Of a DNA stretch of 24,448 bases, positions 1 through 8,023 are shown one piece after another. Under the pieces are notes generated by a model that saw only the letters and a list, made by a program, of their open reading frames with translations, was not told the DNA's origin and did no database searches. The DNA comes from Cellvibrionales bacterium UBA3090 (lineage in GTDB: Bacteria > Pseudomonadota > Gammaproteobacteria > Pseudomonadales > Porticoccaceae): contig DFBC01000133.1 of assembly GCA_002367235.1 (NCBI GenBank), forward strand, positions 1 through 24,448, read 5' to 3'. The translations under genes and the position numbers were made by a program. Position 1 is the first letter of the stretch. The number at the start of each line of letters is the position of its first letter.

Positions 1-314
1 TTTGAGGGGCGAAGGGAAGGAATAGCCTGTCAAACAGTGGTTATGCTGAACCAAACAAATTAAAATCTCTGTCCGATTAGGATTACTTTTTGCGCCACGC
101 TGCTATGTGTTCAGTATCAATAGAGGGTGTGGTTATGAGGGGATTCCTCGAGGGGCTTTGCTCTCAGCAAATAATGGTCATACTGCTCATCAATATTCTG
201 AGACTTACTCTGTGAACACCAGTCACGTCATAACTATGAAATACGTGCGCTGTACGTAAAAAATTAACCATATGTGTAAGGCAAGGATGGCCATTTTGTC
301 TTAGTTGAGTGTCT
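1..314. other. Non-coding leader upstream of the hybrid kinase
   Basis: No convincing gene is visible here. One plus-strand frame is open from the left edge to a stop at 61-63, but its roughly 20 residues resemble no family I know, so it could be either the tail of an upstream gene or chance. The region is AT-rich near 50-100 and 255-300. A perfect 6-bp hairpin (TTTGCT, 3-nt loop, AGCAAA) lies at 157-171. No clear sigma70 promoter could be placed, although the kinase promoter must lie here or further upstream. Confidence 0.4.
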
Positions 315-3300
315 ATGATGGCAAGTGTGCAACAACAAAAATCAGGTTTTAACCCAAACCGCCTGATCAACCTGATTTATTCCATAGTCTTTGTATTATT
401 GCTTGTGTCTATTGGGCTCATACCTGATCAGGGTTTGGGCGCTTTTGCGTTGTTGTTCGGTATCCTTTTATTATCCTTTTTATTGGCATTATATATTCGC
501 GGTGAGTCGAAATGCCGGCAGCTGTTAACCAAGGAAATACTTAGTCTCAAAAAAAGGGAAAAATCTATTTTCGAAAGCGAGCAACGCTTTATATTAACCA
601 CGTCTGGTAGTGGTAATGGTTTATGGGATTTTGACGTTCCAGGTCAAGATTTTTGGTATTCGGATCGTTTTCGTCAATTATTGGGTTATGAGGATGAAGA
701 CGATTATCCGAACACCCTGGAGTCGTGGAGTGAAGGCCTTCACCCCGATGACCGGGAGTCTACTTTAGCGGCATTTAATTCACATCTGGAAAATGGCACA
801 CCCTACGACGTCTCCTACCGGCTACTCACCAAACAAGGGGAGTGGAAATGGTTTATTGCGCGAGGTGAGTCTTTGCGGAATGACCTTGGTAAGTCCTATC
901 GTGTTGCCGGTTCTATCTCCGATATCACAGAGCAGAAACTGGCTGAGGAGGCTTTACAGGAAAGTGAAGAACGATTTGCTCTGACTACAGCTGGCAGTGG
1001 TGATGGTTTGTGGGATGTCGATGTGATTGGCAGGCAATTTTGGTTTTCAGAGCCCTATCGCCAGTTGTTGGGTTATGAAAATGAAAATGATTATCCAAAC
1101 GCCTGGGAATCCTGGAGCAATGGCATTCATCCCGACGACCGTGAAGCGACCTTGAAGGCATTTGACTTGCATCTTTATTCGGGAGCTCCTTATAACGTGG
1201 AGTTCCGCCTGTTAACAAAGCAGGGCCGGTGGCGGTGGTTTAATGCACGGTGCAAATCTCTACGTGATGAGCACGGTCAGTCATACCGGGCCGCTGGTGC
1301 GATTACCGATATTACTGATCATAAGCAACAGGGAATCGAGCTTGAACAAGCTTATTTTTCATCTGAAATGGCCATGAGACTCTCCCATATGGGGTCATGG
1401 TGGATGGACTTCTCTGTCAATCAAGATCGTTTTTATGCAACGCCAAGTACGTTAGATTTAATTGGTGAACCTTCCTCAGAGGCGGGTAATTTTATAACGG
1501 TTAATCACTGGACAGAAAATGTTACCCGCACCAATAAGGTGTTGGGTGAAAGAGCGTTAGCTGAGTTTAGATTGTCTCTTGAAGACCCCAGTGCAAAACT
1601 TGATGTGACCTATCAATATACAAGGCCTTCTGATGGTGAAATATTGTGGGTGAGAGCTATTGGGAAGGTTATTCGGGATGAAAGCGGCAATGTTACCAAT
1701 GTGCATGGTGTTGTTCAGGATATCACTGAGCAGAAAAATGCGGAGCTCGAACTATCAAAAAAACATGAGGAATTAGTTCGGTTAATCGAAGAGTTGCCCA
1801 TACCTGCTTCGCAAATAGATACTGAGGGCAACGTTTTGCATGTTAATCATGCTTTTGTTGATCTGCTAGGTTATACCATTAATGATATTCCCACGGTTGA
1901 GGCGCATTGGGAGACATTTTACCCTGACCTCGAATACCGTGAAAAATTAAAAGCGACATGGGCCAGTAGCATTAAGGCGTCAGCCAAGGCGGGGGCGGCG
2001 ATTGAACCCATGCTATTGAGTGTTACAGCCAAGTCAGGAGAGGTGAAAATCTTGAGGGTACATACCATTCAGATTGGAGATCTGGGTCTCTCCATGTGGG
2101 TGGATTTTACCGAGAGAGAAAAACACGAGAAAGAGTTGGCAGTAGCTAAGGAAGCTGCTGAAGCGGCCACTCAAGCCAAGAGCGAGTTTCTAGCGAATAT
2201 GAGCCATGAAATACGCACCCCCATGAATGCCATTTTAGGACTGTCTGAACTCGCGCTGGATACAGAGCTTAGTGGCAGTCAGCGCAGCTATATTTCGAAC
2301 GTAAATCGTTCCGCAGAATCTCTGCTGGGAATTATTAACGATATTCTGGACTTCTCCAAAATTGAAGCGGGCCAACTGGACATGGAAACCGTCGATTTTC
2401 GACTGGAAGATGTATTTGGTGACGTGGCCAATTTGCTGAGCTTAAAGACTGAAGATTCGGGGGTGGTACTTCTATTTGATTGGACGCGAGAACTTCCCAC
2501 TGAGCTGGTGGGTGACCCGTTACGGTTAAGACAGATTCTGATCAACCTGGGCAACAATGCCGTCAAGTTTACCTCGTCTGGGGAAATTGTGGTTGCAGTG
2601 GAGCAGCTCGACCAAACGGAAAACCAGGTCAAGCTGCACTTCAGTGTTCGGGATACCGGTATTGGTATGACTCCTGAACAAAAGAACAATTTGTTTCAAG
2701 CATTTAGTCAAGCCGATAGTTCTACCACACGAAAATATGGTGGTACGGGATTAGGGCTGACCATCTCCAAGCGTTTAGTTGAGATGATGGGCGGAAGGAT
2801 ATGGGTAGAAAGCACGTTGGGAGAAGGTAGTACCTTCCACTTTACGGTTATTTTCAGGCTTCAGGAGAGAATAAACGACTCTATTTATCATAAAGAAAGT
2901 CTGTTTTCCGCGATGGATCAAGCCATAGACCGGCTGCGTGGTGCCAGAATTTTGTTGGCGGAAGACAACAAGCTAAATCAAGTATTGGCGTTGCATGTAT
3001 TAAGCAGTAATGGGCTTGTGCCGACACTGGCTGAAAATGGTCAGCAGGCACTTGAGATTCTAGAAACGCAGGATTTTGATGGCGTGCTCATGGACTGCCA
3101 GATGCCCATAATGGATGGTTATGTTGCCACTAAGGAGATACGTAAGCAGGCGAAATACCAGGGGTTGCCAGTGTTGGCGATGACGGCCAATGTGATGGCC
3201 GGTGATCGCAAGAAAGTATTGGATGCAGGGATGAACGATCATATCGCCAAGCCCTTCACTAAAGACGAGTTATTCACGACCATGGCACGATGGATTAAGC

Positions 3301-3356
3301 CCGGCGGCTTAATGACTGATGATGAGCTCGGTGCCGATGGCATGTCTGTCAGGTAA
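315..3356 (+). CDS. Membrane-bound multi-PAS hybrid sensor histidine kinase with receiver domain
   Basis: Hybrid two-component sensor kinase of about 1013 residues. Two hydrophobic segments (about 16-36 and 42-62) with a short link anchor it in the inner membrane without a sizeable periplasmic sensor. Four PAS-type regions follow (about 90-210, 218-338, 350-475 and 485-603), the first three ending in the usual DIT[ED] motif, so sensing is probably cytoplasmic. A coiled stretch leads to the HisKA domain with phospho-acceptor His at about 631 (SHEIRTPMN). The HATPase_c domain shows the N box (GNNAVKF), DTGIG and GGTGLGL. A C-terminal receiver (about 875-995) has Asp at about 927 (LMDCQMP), the conserved Thr and Lys at about 979. 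There is no Hpt domain and no adjacent response regulator, so phosphate must go to a partner elsewhere. The signal is unknown. ATG at 315 was chosen over GTG at 309; ATG at 318 is also possible. Confidence 0.93.
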   Translation: MMASVQQQKSGFNPNRLINLIYSIVFVLLLVSIGLIPDQGLGAFALLFGILLLSFLLALYIRGESKCRQLLTKEILSLKKREKSIFESEQRFILTTSGSGNGLWDFDVPGQDFWYSDRFRQLLGYEDEDDYPNTLESWSEGLHPDDRESTLAAFNSHLENGTPYDVSYRLLTKQGEWKWFIARGESLRNDLGKSYRVAGSISDITEQKLAEEALQESEERFALTTAGSGDGLWDVDVIGRQFWFSEPYRQLLGYENENDYPNAWESWSNGIHPDDREATLKAFDLHLYSGAPYNVEFRLLTKQGRWRWFNARCKSLRDEHGQSYRAAGAITDITDHKQQGIELEQAYFSSEMAMRLSHMGSWWMDFSVNQDRFYATPSTLDLIGEPSSEAGNFITVNHWTENVTRTNKVLGERALAEFRLSLEDPSAKLDVTYQYTRPSDGEILWVRAIGKVIRDESGNVTNVHGVVQDITEQKNAELELSKKHEELVRLIEELPIPASQIDTEGNVLHVNHAFVDLLGYTINDIPTVEAHWETFYPDLEYREKLKATWASSIKASAKAGAAIEPMLLSVTAKSGEVKILRVHTIQIGDLGLSMWVDFTEREKHEKELAVAKEAAEAATQAKSEFLANMSHEIRTPMNAILGLSELALDTELSGSQRSYISNVNRSAESLLGIINDILDFSKIEAGQLDMETVDFRLEDVFGDVANLLSLKTEDSGVVLLFDWTRELPTELVGDPLRLRQILINLGNNAVKFTSSGEIVVAVEQLDQTENQVKLHFSVRDTGIGMTPEQKNNLFQAFSQADSSTTRKYGGTGLGLTISKRLVEMMGGRIWVESTLGEGSTFHFTVIFRLQERINDSIYHKESLFSAMDQAIDRLRGARILLAEDNKLNQVLALHVLSSNGLVPTLAENGQQALEILETQDFDGVLMDCQMPIMDGYVATKEIRKQAKYQGLPVLAMTANVMAGDRKKVLDAGMNDHIAKPFTKDELFTTMARWIKPGGLMTDDELGADGMSVR

Positions 3357-3416
3357 GTTGTGACACGCCTGGCGCCTAACTTTGGGAGATTTTGAAGTAA
3401 GTGATACTGAGTCCGT

Positions 3417-4118
3417 TTATTGGGTTAATGGTTTTTCCATATAGCTCAAAATGGAATCCATTATTTTATTGATCCGCTCAAACCGTTCGGGTCGTGAAAG
3501 TATTACTTCTGCAGATTGTATATACGGGCGATTATCCAGTTCATTGCCACAGTGATTGATTAAGCTTCGCGCAGATTCCTGCGTTGTTTCCAGGTGAAAC
3601 TGTAGTCCCAGAACTCTATTTTCTATCATAAACGCCTGATTTTTACAGGCGCTGCTGGATGCAAATAGTGTGGCATTGTCTGGGATCGCAAATGTGTCAC
3701 CATGCCAGTGAAAGGCGTCAAATTCAGCAGGGAGACTCGCCCCTAATCTTGTATCTTTGGCCTGGTCCTGTACGCGGATGGGAAACCAACCGATTTCCTT
3801 GTCGCTGTTTTTTGAAATTTCTGCCCCGAGCACTTCAGCTATTAATTGTGCGCCTAGGCATATTCCCAAGACAATTTTGTTTTCGCTGATAGCCTGTTTG
3901 ATAAACGATTTTTCATCAGTAAGCCAAGGGTAGGCTGTAGTATCTGCGACACTCATAGGGCCGCCCATTACAACCAGCCAATCAAAACTATTTGTTTTTG
4001 GCAGGGGTTCTCCCTTGTATAGGTGCGTTGCACTTAGGGTATGGCCGTGCTTTTCAAACCAAGCCTTCATACTTCCTAAGTCTTCAAAGGAAACGTGTTG
4101 TAGGTAGTGTATATGCAT
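3417..4118 (-). CDS. Class I glutamine amidotransferase-like protein
   Basis: Single-domain class I (triad) glutamine amidotransferase of about 233 residues, of the free-standing GMP-synthase-like type. The nucleophile Cys87 sits in GICLGAQ, and the His175/Glu177 pair in FHLET completes the triad. The oxyanion loop VVMGGPMSV is also present. Such proteins release ammonia from glutamine or act on gamma-glutamyl compounds; the substrate cannot be read from sequence. Members of this group typically begin M-x-IHYLQHV, which supports ATG at 4118. The longer frame with GTG at 4151 has no visible ribosome binding site. The gene is convergent with the hybrid kinase (60-bp gap) and divergent from truD, so it is probably a single-gene transcript. 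Neighbours do not suggest a pathway. Confidence 0.85.
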   Translation of the reverse strand: MHIHYLQHVSFEDLGSMKAWFEKHGHTLSATHLYKGEPLPKTNSFDWLVVMGGPMSVADTTAYPWLTDEKSFIKQAISENKIVLGICLGAQLIAEVLGAEISKNSDKEIGWFPIRVQDQAKDTRLGASLPAEFDAFHWHGDTFAIPDNATLFASSSACKNQAFMIENRVLGLQFHLETTQESARSLINHCGNELDNRPYIQSAEVILSRPERFERINKIMDSILSYMEKPLTQ

Positions 4119-4239
4119 TATATGTAGAGCATCCTGACTTGAAGTTGACACTTGTGGGGATGTTCGTAAACTCCCTCGGCATATATTTATCGCCTTTTGG
4201 CATTATCTTAGGGTAGTCATCATTAGTAGACAATTTTCT

Positions 4240-5253
4240 TTGGATTTTCCTTTCGCTTTGGGGCCTCCCGTCGCAACGGCACTCTTTCGAACAGAGTTGG
4301 AAGATTTTCAGGTGGATGAAGAGCTGGGTTTTCCGCTTTTAGGGGAAGGCGAGCACTTGTGTTTACACGTGGAAAAGAGCGGGGAGAACACCCGTTGGGT
4401 GGCCCAATTATTAGCTGAATTTTTTGGCGTGGAGGAAGTGGCCATTGGTTACTGTGGGTTGAAAGACCGCCGCGCAGTTACGCGGCAGTGGTTCAGTGTG
4501 CATTTGCCGAAAGGTTCTGCATTTGATGGATTGGATAATGGTGCGGTTCTACCTGAGGTGGCTGAGTACAAGGTGTTATCTCTTAATCGGCATAACAAGA
4601 AATTGAGGCGAGGGGTACACCAGGCCAATCGATTTCAAATTCGTTTGAGACAGGTGGCAGGTGAGCGGGAGGCTATAGAGGCCCGGCTACAGAAAATTGC
4701 TGAGCAAGGTGTGCCGAATTACTTTGGCGAACAGCGGTTTGGTATTAATGGCAGTAATCTGCAACAGGCTGATAAATTATTGGCAGAACAATACGGGGTT
4801 AATCGCCAGCGAGGTCGGCGCAAAAGTAGTTCTCCCAAGGGGGGGCTCTACCTGTCAGCTGCGCGCTCTTACTTATTTAATTTGGTGCTTGCCGAACGAA
4901 TCAGGCAAGGAACATGGGCGAATCCATTGATTGAAGAGGCTGCGCCAGCTGGACCGATGTGGGGGCGGGGGCGAAGTTGTGAGCCGACGGCGGTGCGCGA
5001 GCTTGAGGGGCGGGTGTTGTCTACCTGGCAAGATTGGACGAATGCACTAGAGTTTAGCGGTTTAAAGCAGGAGCGGCGTTCGTTGATTTTGAATCCGAAT
5101 CAGCTGAGTTGGCAGTGGATGTCATCGGAAAATGACTGCGATAGTTGCCCCGACTTGGTGCTGTCTTTCTCATTGACTTCGGGTGGTTATGCGACATCGG
5201 TGCTCCGGGAGTTGTCTCAATTACAAACGCCGTGGGCCAGTGTTGGAATCTAA
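4240..5253 (+). CDS. truD: tRNA pseudouridine(13) synthase TruD
   Basis: Forms pseudouridine at position 13 of certain tRNAs. The 337-residue product is close to the E. coli enzyme (about 349). The N-terminal segment EDFQVDEELGF matches the family's opening strand. The catalytic motif GLKDRRAVTRQW carries the nucleophilic Asp at 76. The TruD-specific motifs GVPNYFGEQRFGINGSNL (about 163-180) and SAARSYLFN follow, and the C-terminal ATSVLREL is conserved. The only plausible start is TTG at 4240: no in-frame ATG or GTG precedes the conserved N-terminus, and no clear Shine-Dalgarno sequence is visible. The gene opens the truD-pcm-DUF368-nlpD-rpoS block. In many gammaproteobacteria ispD/ispF lie upstream and surE directly downstream; neither is here. 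Confidence 0.95.
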   Translation: MDFPFALGPPVATALFRTELEDFQVDEELGFPLLGEGEHLCLHVEKSGENTRWVAQLLAEFFGVEEVAIGYCGLKDRRAVTRQWFSVHLPKGSAFDGLDNGAVLPEVAEYKVLSLNRHNKKLRRGVHQANRFQIRLRQVAGEREAIEARLQKIAEQGVPNYFGEQRFGINGSNLQQADKLLAEQYGVNRQRGRRKSSSPKGGLYLSAARSYLFNLVLAERIRQGTWANPLIEEAAPAGPMWGRGRSCEPTAVRELEGRVLSTWQDWTNALEFSGLKQERRSLILNPNQLSWQWMSSENDCDSCPDLVLSFSLTSGGYATSVLRELSQLQTPWASVGI

Positions 5254-5298
5254 GCGCTGTGGTATAGTTCGGCATTCGAAAAGAGTAGAGGTTTTAGC

Positions 5299-5970
5299 GT
5301 GAATTCAACTGAATTCGGTGGCATTGGTATGACCTCCCAGAGGACTAGGGAGCGTCTTATCCAGCGACTCAAAGAGCAGGGCATCGGCAATCAACGGGTG
5401 CTTGATGTGATGAGAGTGACGCCTCGGCATTTATTCCTTGATGAAGCGCTTTCTCACCGAGCTTACGAAGATACAGCATTACCTATCGGGTATGGGCAAA
5501 CATTGTCGCAGCCCTATGTTGTCGCACTGATGACTGAAATATTACTTTCTCAAGGGCCGCGTCAAAAAGTATTGGAGATCGGCACGGGTTCAGGATACCA
5601 GACAACTATTTTGGCTCAGCTCGTGGGGCAAGTTTATAGCGTTGAGCGGATAAAGCCTTTACTTGATAAGGCTCGGGATCGTTTACGCAAGCTGGGTTTG
5701 AGGAATGTAAGGCTTGCTCATAGCGACGGCGGCTTTGGCTATTCAGACAATGCACCCTACGATGCGATACTCAGTGCTGCAGCCCCACATGAGGTTCCAG
5801 AGGAGCTTCTCCATCAGCTTGCTCCAGATGGAATTCTTGTTATACCGGTGGGGCCTGGTGATGTGCAAGAGTTGCGGGTCATCACGAGAGTAGGTGACAG
5901 TTCAAATTTTGAGGAGCGTATAGCCGAGCAGGTTCGTTTTGTTCCATTGCTCAGTGGCGTGACACGCTAA
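5299..5970 (+). CDS. pcm: Protein-L-isoaspartate O-methyltransferase
   Basis: Repairs age-damaged proteins by methylating L-isoaspartyl residues with S-adenosylmethionine. The 223-residue product shows the SAM-binding loop VLEIGTGSGYQT (about 91-102), the substrate-side motif GYGQTLSQPYVVALMTE (about 64-80) and the later APHEVPEELL segment, all family hallmarks. GTG at 5299 was chosen because an AGAGG element lies about 7 nt upstream. ATG at 5329 would remove ten residues and has a poorer ribosome binding site. It follows truD by 45 bp where surE would normally intervene, and lies 19 bp before the DUF368 gene, so cotranscription is likely. Confidence 0.95.
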   Translation: MNSTEFGGIGMTSQRTRERLIQRLKEQGIGNQRVLDVMRVTPRHLFLDEALSHRAYEDTALPIGYGQTLSQPYVVALMTEILLSQGPRQKVLEIGTGSGYQTTILAQLVGQVYSVERIKPLLDKARDRLRKLGLRNVRLAHSDGGFGYSDNAPYDAILSAAAPHEVPEELLHQLAPDGILVIPVGPGDVQELRVITRVGDSSNFEERIAEQVRFVPLLSGVTR

Positions 5971-5989
5971 CCGGCCATAAGATATTTCT

Positions 5990-6925
5990 ATGGAAAGAGT
6001 AAAGCAGAAGTTGTTGCTATTCCTCAAGGGAATGGCAATGGGGGCAGCCGATGTGGTGCCCGGCGTTTCTGGTGGCACCATTGCCTTTATCAGCGGTATT
6101 TATGAGGAGCTTCTTGATTCTATCCGCTCCATTAATCTAAGTGCACTCAAACTAATGAAAAGCCATGGGTTTGGGGCCTTTTGGCGTGAAATCAATGGAA
6201 ACTTCTTGGTGGTTCTGTTTAGTGGAATCCTGTTTAGTATTGCGTCACTTGCCCGAGTAGTGGGTTACTCGCTAGAGCATTACCCAATATTGGTCTGGTC
6301 GTTTTTCTTTGGTCTCATTGTAGCCTCAATTATTTATATTTTTCGTCAGCTGCCACATCTCCGGTGGCAGGAGTGGCTGAGTTTATGGGTGGGCACTCTA
6401 GTGGCTTTGGCAATTTCTCTTGCACCTAAAATGCAGGGGAGTGAAGATTTGTTGTCAATATTTTGTGCTGGCGCTGTAGCGATTTGCGCCATGATTCTAC
6501 CGGGCGTTTCAGGCAGCTTTATTTTGTTATTGTTGGGCATATATCCAGTGATGATTGCCGCTATTAGTGAATTACATTGGCAGACCCTATTGGTGTTTGT
6601 TTTGGGTTGTGGTTGCGGGCTGGTAGCTTTTTCGAGAGTCTTGTCGTGGCTTTTACACCACTATTACTCTACGACTATCGCGGTATTGACCGGATTTCTG
6701 TTGGGGTCGCTGCTGATTGTCTGGCCTTGGAAGGAATCGTTGGAGGTCATGATCGATCATAAGGGTAGGGAGCTTGTCTTATCCCATCACTTAATGATGC
6801 CGTCCACATTTGGCGATGTGACGGGAATAGACCCGAATACATTTGCTGCGTTGGGTTGTATGTTGTCAGGTTTAGTTCTAGTGCTTGGCCTGGAATACTT
6901 TGGTGGGCAGCGCAAAAAACTCTGA
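5990..6925 (+). CDS. DUF368 polytopic membrane protein, undecaprenyl-phosphate translocase (PopT type)
   Basis: Integral membrane protein of 311 residues in the DUF368 family. Family members have recently been identified as undecaprenyl-phosphate translocases (PopT), which return the lipid carrier to the cytoplasmic face for another round of cell-wall or surface-polymer synthesis. The sequence shows the family's two related re-entrant motifs: AADVVPGVSGGTIAF (about 19-33) and MILPGVSGSFILL (about 168-180). These are the expected signature of internally duplicated halves. At least seven hydrophobic segments are visible. It starts 19 bp after pcm and ends 34 bp before the nlpD start chosen here, so it looks cotranscribed with envelope gene nlpD. 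I assign the transport role from family knowledge; no substrate residues were verified. Confidence 0.88.
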   Translation: MERVKQKLLLFLKGMAMGAADVVPGVSGGTIAFISGIYEELLDSIRSINLSALKLMKSHGFGAFWREINGNFLVVLFSGILFSIASLARVVGYSLEHYPILVWSFFFGLIVASIIYIFRQLPHLRWQEWLSLWVGTLVALAISLAPKMQGSEDLLSIFCAGAVAICAMILPGVSGSFILLLLGIYPVMIAAISELHWQTLLVFVLGCGCGLVAFSRVLSWLLHHYYSTTIAVLTGFLLGSLLIVWPWKESLEVMIDHKGRELVLSHHLMMPSTFGDVTGIDPNTFAALGCMLSGLVLVLGLEYFGGQRKKL

Positions 6926-6959
6926 TCGTTGGGGTGATAACCATATAGGGAAAAGTAGT

Positions 6960-7766
6960 TTGCCTTATCCGTTATGCCAGCATAAGTTTTTTTGGTGGGC
7001 TTCTATTGTTGTGGCGATAGGGGTACCCTTTTTGGCGGGTTGTCAGACACCGCCGCCAGCGCCTGTTGATTACCGTTCACCCCCCCCCAGTGAGAAAATT
7101 AATTATCACCTTGTATCCTCTGGCGAAACGCTTTTTTCAATTGCTTGGCGCTATGAAAAGGATATCCATAAATTGGCTCGAGCCAATGGTATTTCGCGAC
7201 CTTATACCATTTACAGGGGGCAGCGACTTACCCTGGATACAAGCAGAATACCGAGGGTTGTTCGTCGCTCAACTACAGCGCCGAGTAAATCCACTACCTC
7301 CAAGCGCTCGGGAGCTGTATCAAGGCCAAAAAAGGTAATGGAGACACGGCCAAAGGTTACGTCTCCACCTCCAAAAAAGGCCCCCCCTCTACCTTCCAAT
7401 TGGCATTGGCAGTGGCCAGTAGAAGGACGGGTAGTCAAACGTTTCAATAGCTCATCCTTGTTTAAGGGGGTCGATATTCAGAGCCGTGCTGGTGCCCCGG
7501 TGGTGGCAGCTGCAGCAGGTGTCGTTGTTTATTCGGGGAGTGGGCTGCGTGGTTATGGTCAGTTGATTATCGTTAAACACAGCGACGTTTTTCTCAGTGC
7601 TTATGCGCACAATCGCAAGGTTTTCGTTAAAGAGGGGCAGGTACTCAAGGGCGGACAAAAAATTTCAGAGGTGGGAGGTGACCCATCTGATCAAAGACGC
7701 CTCTACTTTGAAATTCGGAAGGATGGCAAACCGGTTGATCCGATACGCTATCTACCCCAAAGCTAA
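6960..7766 (+). CDS. nlpD: LysM/LytM lipoprotein, amidase activator NlpD
   Basis: Lipoprotein activator of a septal N-acetylmuramoyl-L-alanine amidase (AmiC-type in E. coli). With TTG at 6960 the 268-residue product has a short signal peptide ending in the lipobox LAGC (Cys28), a LysM peptidoglycan-binding domain (about 48-92), a basic proline/serine/threonine linker (about 93-145) and a LytM/M23 domain (about 149-265) ending PIRYLPQ. The zinc site is degenerate: the first ligand His is Phe in FKGVDI and the HxH pair reads R-L-Y, so it should not cleave peptidoglycan, as in E. coli NlpD. TTG 6960 was preferred over TTG 6885 because AGGG lies 9 nt upstream and because it gives a normal signal peptide. 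A run of nine C at 7080-7088 lies just after the lipobox region. Confidence 0.92.
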   Translation: MPYPLCQHKFFWWASIVVAIGVPFLAGCQTPPPAPVDYRSPPPSEKINYHLVSSGETLFSIAWRYEKDIHKLARANGISRPYTIYRGQRLTLDTSRIPRVVRRSTTAPSKSTTSKRSGAVSRPKKVMETRPKVTSPPPKKAPPLPSNWHWQWPVEGRVVKRFNSSSLFKGVDIQSRAGAPVVAAAAGVVVYSGSGLRGYGQLIIVKHSDVFLSAYAHNRKVFVKEGQVLKGGQKISEVGGDPSDQRRLYFEIRKDGKPVDPIRYLPQS

Positions 7767-7839
7767 AACTTTTCATATTAGTTCGTATTTCTCGAGGCAT
7801 TGCTAACAATAATTGTGTTTAGATAAGTGGTTGAGGTTT

Positions 7840-7873
7840 CAGATAAAATAATCGGTAGGGATTGTTTTATCTG
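7840..7873. promoter_or_regulatory. Long inverted repeat in the nlpD-rpoS interval
   Basis: Arms 7840-7853 (CAGATAAAATAATC) and 7860-7873 (GATTGTTTTATCTG) pair over 14 positions, 13 Watson-Crick plus one G-U, around the 6-nt loop GGTAGG. It lies 73 bp after nlpD and 150 bp before the rpoS start. No T-run follows, so it is not a classical intrinsic terminator. As DNA it could be an operator for a dimeric regulator of rpoS; as RNA it would be a stable hairpin in any rpoS transcript that begins upstream, for example in nlpD. The structure is directly visible; its function is unknown. Confidence 0.6.
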
Positions 7874-8023
7874 TTACTGTTTGGTGGTAAATTCATGACT
7901 ATTGAGCTGTATTTTAAAAGGCAATATGTGTTGTTTTCTGAAAGGTAGTCTGGCAGAAAGCTAATAAGAGTATCTGTCGGTAGAGCGCCAGGAAGGTGAC
8001 CATTTACTTGGGGTGAATATTCT

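Noticed and set aside
157..171. 6-bp hairpin TTTGCT/AGCAAA, possible terminator of an upstream gene
   Set aside because: No T-run follows on either strand and no upstream gene end can be recognised.
242..258. Short inverted repeat TACGT/ACGTA upstream of the kinase
   Set aside because: Only 5 bp per arm with a 7-nt spacer in AT-rich DNA; expected by chance.
2288..2711. Long antisense reading frames opposite the kinase (up to 133 residues)
   Set aside because: They lie wholly within a strongly conserved coding sequence on the other strand, have no family resemblance, and follow its codon pattern.
3357..3416. Possible terminator between the convergent kinase and amidotransferase genes
   Set aside because: Only a GGCGCC palindrome and weak pairing are visible; no credible stem with a T tail.
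6885..6962. Upstream nlpD start at 6885 overlapping the DUF368 gene
   Set aside because: It would put about 25 polar residues before the signal peptide; TTG at 6960 has a ribosome binding site and gives a normal lipoprotein signal.
7902..7930. Possible sigma70 promoter for rpoS (TTGAGC, 17 bp, TATGTG)
   Set aside because: The -10 match is poor and several equally weak alternatives exist in this AT-rich leader.
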